Positions 1 to 5,162 of a stretch of DNA of 5,184 nucleotides are shown piece by piece. The position numbers and the translations under genes were made by a program. The notes beneath the pieces are model-generated. The model searched no databases. It saw nothing but the letters and a program-made list of their open reading frames with translations, and was not told the origin of the DNA. The stretch spans positions 85,651 through 90,834 of the forward strand of contig DJQM01000017.1 in NCBI GenBank assembly GCA_002437585.1, given 5' to 3'. The stretch comes from Clostridiales bacterium UBA6386 (GTDB taxonomy: Bacteria; Bacillota; Clostridia; Oscillospirales; Oscillospiraceae). Every line of letters starts with the position of its first letter. Position 1 is the first letter of the stretch.

Positions 1-94
1 AGCCGCCCCCCTAAGTACCCCCTGGCCGCATCGCCGGAACCGTGTCTGAATCTTCCAGATCGCTATGGGCAGTTTATTGGGATATGCGGGTTAC

Positions 95-1240
95 TTATTC
101 CGTTTTTTCATCGGGGATGGTGATATTCACCCCGTTGACCTCCACCGCCTCATCGGCACAGATCATGATGTACTTGACCCCGCCGATAACCCTGGTCTCC
201 ACCAGGTCGCTGCGGGTGGGGTCAACCTTGATGACCACATCCGGGGTCTTCACCTCAAAATGCTTGTCATCGATGATGTTCTTGGGATGCAGGTCAGCCT
301 CGAATCCGAAGGCCTCATCGTAGTCCACGCTGAACTTGGACAGGTGTTCTTCACTGACCCCGCAGGCCGCCAGCACCTCCTTCACGTCCGCCTTGGCAAT
401 CATCAGAGGTTCCGGAACCTTGGCCTCCTTGTGCAGGGCGATCCGCTCCCGGAGCTGGTCGTGGACGGTCTGCACCACGTCCAGGCTGCATTCCTCCCCC
501 AGGGAGGTGGTGAGCAGAGCCTCGAAGGTGTGCTTCTGCTCCTCTGCGGGCTGGGGAGCCGGGGTGTTGAACAGGGTCTCAATGAGGGCGTCCTGGCTGG
601 TTTTCACATCATGGGTGTAGTACAGGGCATTGTAGATGTTGGTGGAGCGGTTGTCGAAGGCCGGGAACAGGAAGCCCAGAGCCGGAGCACCCACCATCTG
701 GTTCATAGCCCCGTCGTGGAACGTCTTTTCCTCAGGGACATAGTGCAGGTTGGCCTTGGTCTGCTTCACCGGGCAGATGGCGCACAGCAGGAAGGAATAG
801 GTTTCGTCAGAGTTGTCCTTCTGGAAGGCGTCGTCCCGGGACTTGAAGGGCACATCGTAGGCGTCATATCCAATGAGAATCAGATAATTCCCCTCAATTA
901 CCAAAGCATCGATGATTTTTCTGAAAAATTCTCCCCGAAGCTCCTCATCCTCCAGCTTGCTTTCCCGCAGTCCCATCAGCAGCTTGTGCTCCGGAGAATC
1001 GGCCACCTGGCTGGTTTTGAAGGTGATATCAATGAGATTTCTGCCGATGGCACCGGAGAGTGTCCGCCGGAGAAGGGCAAAATATTTGTCGGATTCGTTC
1101 TCCGGCATGATGCCCGTGGACTGGCGGAACTCGGAGATAATCTCCTTGTTCTCGTTGACGTAGCAGCCGAAAATGGCCGTCATATTGCTGCGATCCCGGC
1201 GCATATGCCGCCGAATCTCGCCGATTTCCTTATCGATCAT
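95..1240 (-). CDS. DUF4317 family protein, function unknown
   Basis: This is a 381-residue soluble protein with no signal peptide or membrane helix. I recognise it as DUF4317 from the N-terminal block starting MIDKEIGEIRRHMRRDRSN, followed by the FGCYVNENKEII and SGAIGRNLIDITF segments. The family is found in Firmicutes, has about this length and has no established function. The frame stays open upstream to 1330, but ATG at 1240 is the better start: AGGAGA lies 6 nt before it (1247-1252), the family's conserved N-terminus begins there, and a consensus promoter occupies 1302-1330, inside the longer frame. The C-terminus is acidic and ends in DEKTE before TAA. The gene is GC-rich and appears monocistronic with its own promoter. 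No clear intrinsic terminator follows within 1-94. Family assignment is confident; biological role is unknown. Confidence 0.9.
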   Translation of the reverse strand: MIDKEIGEIRRHMRRDRSNMTAIFGCYVNENKEIISEFRQSTGIMPENESDKYFALLRRTLSGAIGRNLIDITFKTSQVADSPEHKLLMGLRESKLEDEELRGEFFRKIIDALVIEGNYLILIGYDAYDVPFKSRDDAFQKDNSDETYSFLLCAICPVKQTKANLHYVPEEKTFHDGAMNQMVGAPALGFLFPAFDNRSTNIYNALYYTHDVKTSQDALIETLFNTPAPQPAEEQKHTFEALLTTSLGEECSLDVVQTVHDQLRERIALHKEAKVPEPLMIAKADVKEVLAACGVSEEHLSKFSVDYDEAFGFEADLHPKNIIDDKHFEVKTPDVVIKVDPTRSDLVETRVIGGVKYIMICADEAVEVNGVNITIPDEKTE

Positions 1241-1277
1241 GTTGTGTCTCCTGTAAATTAAAAATAAGAACCGGATG

Positions 1278-1292
1278 GCAGGCATGGCCTGC
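1278..1292. repeat. Short perfect inverted repeat in the DUF4317 leader
   Basis: GCAGGC, a 3-nt loop (ATG on the plus strand) and GCCTGC form a perfect 6-bp stem. It sits just downstream of the predicted transcription start near 1295, so the mRNA would begin with a hairpin. That could be an mRNA-stabilising 5' structure or an operator overlapping the start site. It is short enough to be chance. Confidence 0.4.
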
Positions 1293-1301
1293 ACCCGTGC
1301 C

Positions 1302-1330
1302 ATTATAACGCAAAGCGGGAGAAAATGCAA
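1302..1330 (-). promoter_or_regulatory. Sigma-A promoter of the DUF4317 gene
   Basis: On the minus strand a perfect TATAAT (1302-1307) lies 17 bp after TTGCAT (1325-1330), a -35 with only the first three bases conserved. Transcription should start near 1295, giving a leader of about 55 nt that carries the AGGAGA ribosome site. Its position supports the 1240 start codon and separates this gene from the operon to the right. Confidence 0.75.
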
Positions 1331-1360
1331 ATCCGGATTGCGTTGGCATCTGCCGTGGCC

Positions 1361-1555
1361 TTATCGGTGCCTACGAAGGGTTTCCTTGGTTGCGGCAATG
1401 ATGTCACGAATCATCCGCTTTTCCTCCGTACTGCAATCTGCCAGCAGATCGGCAATGTCCTTCTCCAGATAGGTCTGGGCAATGGGCAACTGGGAACAAA
1501 GTAAAAGACCGCCCGGACATTCCACTGCCCGGGCGGTAGTCTCCGCAGGACGCAT
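1361..1555 (-). CDS. Small hypothetical ORF, possibly a gene remnant
   Basis: This frame encodes 64 residues that I do not recognise. The C-terminal half, from about residue 28 (QTYLEKDIADLLADCSTEE and on to RRHR), reads like a genuine charged helical segment with GC-rich third codon positions. The N-terminal third is odd: it is encoded by the two arms of a GC-rich hairpin (1508-1537) that looks like a transcription terminator. The ATG at 1555 has only a weak upstream GAG and no good Shine-Dalgarno, and I see no convincing internal start. It may be a short real gene with a misplaced start, the 3' remnant of a longer gene, or non-coding sequence. It ends 30 nt before the -35 box of the DUF4317 promoter. 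Confidence 0.35.
   Translation of the reverse strand: MRPAETTARAVECPGGLLLCSQLPIAQTYLEKDIADLLADCSTEEKRMIRDIIAATKETLRRHR
1508..1537 (-). terminator. Probable intrinsic terminator of the four-gene operon
   Basis: A perfect 9-bp stem, ACCGCCCGG and CCGGGCGGT, encloses a 12-nt loop. Read on the minus strand it is followed by CTTTTACTTTGTT, a T-rich but interrupted tract. It lies about 75 nt after the stop of the HEPN-like gene, where an operon terminator is expected. No T-tract follows on the plus strand, so the direction is minus. The interrupted tail lowers confidence. Confidence 0.55.
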
Positions 1556-1611
1556 ATACTCATGTCAGAAAAGTATGGAGGTGCGCCGTATCAGTTGTGT
1601 GGGCTTTCTAC

Positions 1612-2031
1612 TCATTCCATTGCCTTGTTGTACTCTTGTAGTGCTTCAGCAAAGGCTATGATTCCAGTCACACAAATTGAAACGCCTTTTTCTAAAGCAT
1701 ATCTCCAATCCTTAAAGGCTTTACTGGATTCATCCAGCAATTCATCCAATGGCTTGCTGCACTTTTCCTTATATGCCGATCTGATTGCTGCTTTATCTTT
1801 ATCATCAAGTGTGTTAAAGAGTTGGCCCAGATCATGCCCTCGACTAAATTCCTGGGTAGGTGATTGCTTGATCATAATTGCTTTAATAAATAGCTCACAT
1901 GAAAAACTCACATTAACTACAAATGGATACATTTTCCCAAGCAGGAAACCACTGATATCATCAGTGCATAATTTTGCCACATTCAGAAATGCTGTCGCTT
2001 CATCAATGCACACTTGATAATCTCCAACCAT
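1612..2031 (-). CDS. HEPN-like small helical protein
   Basis: This is a 139-residue, mainly helical cytoplasmic protein. Its pattern resembles HEPN-superfamily proteins: an S-x-E-L-x-x-K-A helix (residues 44-51, SCELFIKA), then H66-D67-L68 followed by LFNTL, then a C-terminal F-x-D-W-R-Y-x-x-E helix (106-114). HEPN proteins include RNases and RNA-binding partners in toxin-antitoxin, abortive-infection and CRISPR systems. The canonical R-x4-6-H catalytic motif is not visible; H66 is the only histidine. Any nuclease activity is therefore doubtful. ATG at 2031 is chosen over the in-frame TTG at 2046 because GGGAG (2040-2044) stands 8 nt before it. It starts 2 nt after the previous gene's TGA, which suggests translational coupling. 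No MNT-type nucleotidyltransferase partner is present. The gene is AT-rich compared with 95-1240. Superfamily assignment is by eye and moderately secure. Confidence 0.72.
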   Translation of the reverse strand: MVGDYQVCIDEATAFLNVAKLCTDDISGFLLGKMYPFVVNVSFSCELFIKAIMIKQSPTQEFSRGHDLGQLFNTLDDKDKAAIRSAYKEKCSKPLDELLDESSKAFKDWRYALEKGVSICVTGIIAFAEALQEYNKAME

Positions 2032-2033
2032 AC

Positions 2034-3161
2034 TCACCACTCCCAATCTACATAAGGTGTATCTTCAACGCCCTTAGCGTTCAGATTGGCAACCATGCGG
2101 TCGAGCTTCCCCTTCCACATTTTTTTGAACCAATCGGTATGACCAAACCATTTCACGAGAGTAGGACTGATTGCGTAATAGGTGCGAATAAATGCACGAC
2201 CATACCAAGTTTCTGCAAGTGTATAATCACGGAAACGCCGTAGTGTCCAAACCTGCGGACAATCGTAAGAACCATAGATTGCAGTAGCTACATAGCAACC
2301 ACCAGTTCCTGATGATGAAGTGGTAGAAGGTTTTGTGATAGACGAAAATGGGTCTGAATAATTAATTTCATAATGCTCATTGATAATTTTTGTTGCATAG
2401 CTACACATTGGCTTCAGCTTATCAAATATAAAATTCTGCCAACTTGGGTACAGCCCTGTATACATCTTGTAATAGTATTCATTTGCGTTTTTCAAAGCAA
2501 TAAGCGCAATTCCCTTTATATCTTCATCATCGGGAAGCATAATAAGGAGAGAACCGCCTAAATAGCGTGAAAGTGCAGCACATGCATCTGCGCGCTCAAA
2601 GAAATCGGACACCGCGCTTTTGTAAACGGGCGATTCATAAGAAGAATTTCTTTTGACAGAATCATATGCATCTTTAGATGCAGAGAAGAATGTCTCAGCG
2701 CCTGCAATGCAACTCTTGGCGATTTGCATGCATGCCTCCTTTTTCTTCTGGTCATCATCGATATGTTGTGCAATTAAGAGCATAACGCTTTCAATACAGT
2801 TCCGGATTGATTTAGCCGCTGGGGCAATTTGAATTATTCTGCAATTCAGTGAACGATAAAAAACAGAATAGAACGCCGCTTCCCAGCTGTTGGGGTCTTT
2901 CTGCAAAATCTTATCGTAGTATTTCGCTGCGCTCTCACAGTCATTATTTTTCCCTGCTCTTCTGGCAATTTCATAAAGGTTATTAAGTTCCTCGGAGGTA
3001 TCCACCTTAACAGTACTGCCACTTACATCAACAGTTCCCTCAATCATCAGTTTTTTAGCTTCCTCTGTAGAATACTTTGTCCCACAAGACTGGCAAACAA
3101 ACACTCCGCCGTCTTTAATCAAGTCTGTACTCCCACACATTTCACAAGTTAGCTGCTTCAT
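2034..3161 (-). CDS. Zinc-ribbon protein with CFI-box-like C-terminal domain
   Basis: This 375-residue protein has three parts. Residues 6-26 form a TFIIB-type zinc ribbon (C6, C9, C23, C26; the second half reads VCQSCGTKY). Residues about 55-255 are helical; the first part (NNLYEIARRAGKNNDCESA to about residue 95) looks TPR-like, with a DPNSWEAAFY turn. After a Ser/Thr/Gly-rich linker (about 275-287), the segment from C289 (CYVATAIYGS, then LRRFRD, WYG, YYAISP) matches the CFI-box C-terminal domain I know from bacterial zinc-ribbon proteins. I see no membrane helix or signal peptide. The ATG at 3161 has GGAGG 9 nt upstream (3171-3175), 16 nt after the membrane-protein stop. The zinc ribbon parallels those on the SPFH protein. 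Bacillus YdjG is a zinc-ribbon protein in an analogous operon, but homology beyond the ribbon is not claimed. Function is unknown; a scaffold or adaptor role is an inference. Confidence 0.85.
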   Translation of the reverse strand: MKQLTCEMCGSTDLIKDGGVFVCQSCGTKYSTEEAKKLMIEGTVDVSGSTVKVDTSEELNNLYEIARRAGKNNDCESAAKYYDKILQKDPNSWEAAFYSVFYRSLNCRIIQIAPAAKSIRNCIESVMLLIAQHIDDDQKKKEACMQIAKSCIAGAETFFSASKDAYDSVKRNSSYESPVYKSAVSDFFERADACAALSRYLGGSLLIMLPDDEDIKGIALIALKNANEYYYKMYTGLYPSWQNFIFDKLKPMCSYATKIINEHYEINYSDPFSSITKPSTTSSSGTGGCYVATAIYGSYDCPQVWTLRRFRDYTLAETWYGRAFIRTYYAISPTLVKWFGHTDWFKKMWKGKLDRMVANLNAKGVEDTPYVDWEW

Positions 3162-3177
3162 TTTTTGCTTCCTCCAA

Positions 3178-3849
3178 TTATTTCAAAATTTTGATTTTTC
3201 TATTTCGCTCGTCTAAAAGCGAATTAAGCTCGTTAATAGTTTTCACTTTATCCGCAAAGGATTTCAGTTCAGCGATTTTCTCCGTGATTCGATCTTCAAT
3301 CTCCGACAACTGCTCGTCACTCATGGGATCGGAATAGCGGATTTTTTCCGCCAACTGCATCAACGCAGATTTCGTCGCATCATCTTTTTCTGCCTCGGCA
3401 AGAATTTCAATATCCACTTGCAGCTGCCTGATATAGAAAACCTTTTTCTGCACCTTTGCAGACACCTGCTCGATCTCGCCGCGCCCGGCATCGGAAGCAA
3501 TCATGCACACGGCGGATACGCCCGCGATCACTGCGCAGGCAACGACCGCGCTCCAAATTGGAAGTGTGGGGATGGACAGGAATACAGCGAAAGCAATGAG
3601 CTGAATTACAAAGTATACCCTGCCGATATGAACAACCGGGAAGCCGAGAAACTTGCTTTTCATGGATTCAGCACGTCCAAGGGCTGCGTTCCAAATGATA
3701 ACCTGGGCGGCAAGCGCAATGGCCGTAAATACATAGGAAATCCAAAAAGCCGCGGTTTTTGTCACGGGGACAGCAAACGCAATGACGCTGACCAGGATAA
3801 ACAGGATGCTGAGGATGGCGTAGCCCTTTGTACTGTTCTTTTTCATCAT
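3178..3849 (-). CDS. Four-helix membrane protein with helical cytoplasmic tail
   Basis: This is a 223-residue protein of a family I do not name. There are four likely transmembrane helices at about residues 10-28, 33-55, 73-93 and 97-119, in two hairpins separated by a basic loop (GRAESMKSK). A charged, heptad-rich tail of about 100 residues follows, probably coiled coil (from EIEQVSAKVQKK to NRKIKILK). The N-terminus (MMKKNSTKGY) and basic loop suggest that both ends face the cytoplasm. Start choice: ATG codons lie at 3849 and 3846. AGGGAGG is 4 nt from the first and 7 nt from the second, so 3846 may be the real start. The GTG at 3873 has no ribosome site. The first ATG shares its A with the SPFH gene's TGA, a 1-nt overlap typical of coupled translation. 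It could anchor or tether the SPFH protein at the membrane; this is inferred from gene order. Confidence 0.82.
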   Translation of the reverse strand: MMKKNSTKGYAILSILFILVSVIAFAVPVTKTAAFWISYVFTAIALAAQVIIWNAALGRAESMKSKFLGFPVVHIGRVYFVIQLIAFAVFLSIPTLPIWSAVVACAVIAGVSAVCMIASDAGRGEIEQVSAKVQKKVFYIRQLQVDIEILAEAEKDDATKSALMQLAEKIRYSDPMSDEQLSEIEDRITEKIAELKSFADKVKTINELNSLLDERNRKIKILK

Positions 3850-5021
3850 CAGCCCTCCCTCTTTGTGCCGCACTTGGGGCAGAACTTGCCAGGTTTGATG
3901 AACTTAAAGCCACATCTTGCGCAGGTGTCAGGAGTTGTCTGCGGCGCACCGCACTCATCGCAGAATGCAGCACCCTGCGTCAATTCAGCTCCGCATTGGT
4001 CACAAAAGCGATTTGCTGTCGCTTGTGGTTGCGCCGTAATTCCCGCAAACGCGTCAGACACAGCTCCGCCGACCATGCTGCCAACTGTGCCGCCGACTCC
4101 GGTCATCATGCCCAAACCAATTCCCATATTAGAAAACTGTCCAACGGCCTTGTTGCGCGCCGCATCCTGCGCAACATCGAATCCACGCTCCTGCTGGTAG
4201 GTGTAGCCCTCCTGCATTCGCTTCGTTGCCTGTGCCTGAGAATCAATAACAACTTTCTGCGCTTCGGTCTGGGCATAGATCACGTCGGTCTGCTGCTTCA
4301 GCCTTGCCTCCGCAATATCCGCATACTGGCGGAAATGCAGCTCCTTGAATTTTTCATACTGTGAATCACCATCCGGCTTCACCACCGTAGTGACATAGAA
4401 GCGTTTGAGCTGCACGCCGTAATCCAGGAAATCCGGGATCAGCCGCTTCTGGATGTCTGCTGAAAAGCTCTCCAGGCTCTCGTCGATTTCAAAAATGTTG
4501 ATAGCATTGGCACGCATTGCCTGAGCGATGTAGGTTTTTACCTTGGTCATCAGGATGCCACGGAAGTAGGCCGTCAGCTGATGACGATCCAAAACCCGCT
4601 CCGTGCCGACTAGTTTGACAAGCAATTTGCGGGAATCATCTACGCAGAGAGACATTTCACCACTTGCGCCGATGGAAAGCGGGAACTTGTATGTAGGCTC
4701 TACATACTGCACCTTGCTATCCGTTCCCCAGCGAATCGCCATTTGTTCCGTTTTGTTTATGAAATAGATTTCACAATGGAATGCACTTTCGCCGCCCGTT
4801 GGGATATTGATCAGATGGCGCAGGATAGGGATATTCTCCGTTTCCAAGGTGTGTCGTCCCGGCCCAAACAAATCAAGTGCCTGCCCATTCAGGAACAAAA
4901 TTGCTTCCTGCGATTCGTGGACAATCAGCTGAGACGATGTGTTGAAGTCCTCGCATGGGTGCTTCCAGATGAAAGTGCTGTTATCGCCTTCGTATTTGAT
5001 AATCGAAGCGATTGCCGTCAT
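3849..5021 (-). CDS. SPFH/Band-7 protein with two C-terminal zinc ribbons (YdjI-like)
   Basis: This 390-residue protein has an N-terminal SPFH (Band_7_1-type) domain at about residues 25-225. It includes EAILFLNGQALDLFGPGRHTL, the YKFPLSIGASGEMSLCV strand region and FLDYGVQLKRFYVTTV. Next comes a Gln/Ala-rich helix (about 230-290), a glycine-rich hydrophobic stretch (about 295-330, MGIGLGMMTGVGG) and two zinc ribbons: C340/C343/C354/C357 and C367/C370/C381/C384. Homologues are often labelled 'virion core protein' and include Bacillus YdjI, linked to membrane stress together with PspA. SPFH proteins oligomerise on membranes and organise membrane microdomains. There is no signal peptide. ATG at 5021 has GGGAGG 7 nt upstream. 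It is the first gene of the operon; its ribosome site directly touches the left repeat of the candidate invertible promoter, so its expression may be switched ON and OFF. Family assignment is strong; the exact role here is inferred. Confidence 0.92.
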   Translation of the reverse strand: MTAIASIIKYEGDNSTFIWKHPCEDFNTSSQLIVHESQEAILFLNGQALDLFGPGRHTLETENIPILRHLINIPTGGESAFHCEIYFINKTEQMAIRWGTDSKVQYVEPTYKFPLSIGASGEMSLCVDDSRKLLVKLVGTERVLDRHQLTAYFRGILMTKVKTYIAQAMRANAINIFEIDESLESFSADIQKRLIPDFLDYGVQLKRFYVTTVVKPDGDSQYEKFKELHFRQYADIAEARLKQQTDVIYAQTEAQKVVIDSQAQATKRMQEGYTYQQERGFDVAQDAARNKAVGQFSNMGIGLGMMTGVGGTVGSMVGGAVSDAFAGITAQPQATANRFCDQCGAELTQGAAFCDECGAPQTTPDTCARCGFKFIKPGKFCPKCGTKREG

Positions 5022-5028
5022 AACTTAG

Positions 5029-5034
5029 CCTCCC
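5029..5034 (-). promoter_or_regulatory. Ribosome binding site of the SPFH gene
   Basis: GGGAGG on the minus strand lies 7 nt before the ATG at 5021 and fixes that start. The next base outward (5035) is the first base of the left inverted repeat. The ribosome site therefore lies just outside the segment that might invert and would be kept in either orientation. Confidence 0.8.
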
Positions 5035-5056
5035 TTTTGTTTTCAATTGTGTACTT
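5035..5056. repeat. Left arm of a perfect 22-bp inverted repeat
   Basis: The arm runs from TTTTGTTTTC through CAATTG to GTGTACTT. It is the exact reverse complement of 5163-5184, 22 of 22 bases. The match stops at the inner side (base 5057). On the outer side the next base is 5034; its counterpart lies beyond the window, so the repeat could be longer. Confidence 0.9.
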
Positions 5057-5083
5057 ATTGGAAGTAACAGAATAGTAAAAATA

Positions 5084-5096
5084 ATTCTTGAAGAAT
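5084..5096. repeat. 13-bp palindrome, possible operator
   Basis: ATTCTT-G-AAGAAT is a perfect dyad with a single central base, a size and symmetry typical of a dimeric repressor site. It ends 4 bp before the -35 box of the plus-strand promoter, inside the candidate invertible segment, so it would move with the promoter if the segment flipped. No regulator gene is visible in the window. Confidence 0.45.
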
Positions 5097-5100
5097 ATAG

Positions 5101-5129
5101 TTGAAATCTCCACTTTTTGCGAGTATAAT
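5101..5129 (+). promoter_or_regulatory. Near-consensus sigma-A promoter inside the inverted-repeat segment
   Basis: TTGAAA (5101-5106; 5 of 6 consensus bases), a 17-bp spacer and a perfect TATAAT (5124-5129) point right, out of the window. Transcription would begin near 5136, within a small dyad (GGTA-GT-TACC at 5136-5145), and run through the right repeat. No plus-strand gene starts inside the window. The target is either a gene beyond the right edge or, after inversion, the SPFH operon. Confidence 0.75.
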
Positions 5130-5162
5130 GTTGGTGGTAGTTACCTACATTGAGATTCATAA

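Noticed and set aside
1..94. RNA gene or terminator after the DUF4317 gene
   Set aside because: I looked on both strands for a tRNA-like fold or a stem with a T-tract and found only short dyads such as ATCT-TCC-AGAT. There is nothing to support a feature.
65..1261. Long plus-strand open frame of 398 codons opposite the DUF4317 gene
   Set aside because: It mirrors the GC-rich DUF4317 gene, gives a low-complexity Val/Leu/Gly-rich translation without a recognisable domain, and has no ribosome site. The minus-strand frame matches a known family.
1241..1330. Upstream extension of the DUF4317 protein to 1330
   Set aside because: The extension overlaps the TTGCAT-17-TATAAT promoter and is not part of the family's N-terminus. 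AGGAGA precedes the ATG at 1240.
2032..2046. TTG start at 2046 for the HEPN-like protein
   Set aside because: It would overlap the previous gene and lacks a ribosome site, while GGGAG is well placed for the ATG at 2031.
3418..4200. Plus-strand open frame of 260 codons across the membrane and SPFH genes
   Set aside because: It spans the junction of two well-supported minus-strand genes, and its translation is compositionally odd (His/Asn/Pro-rich) with no recognisable domain.
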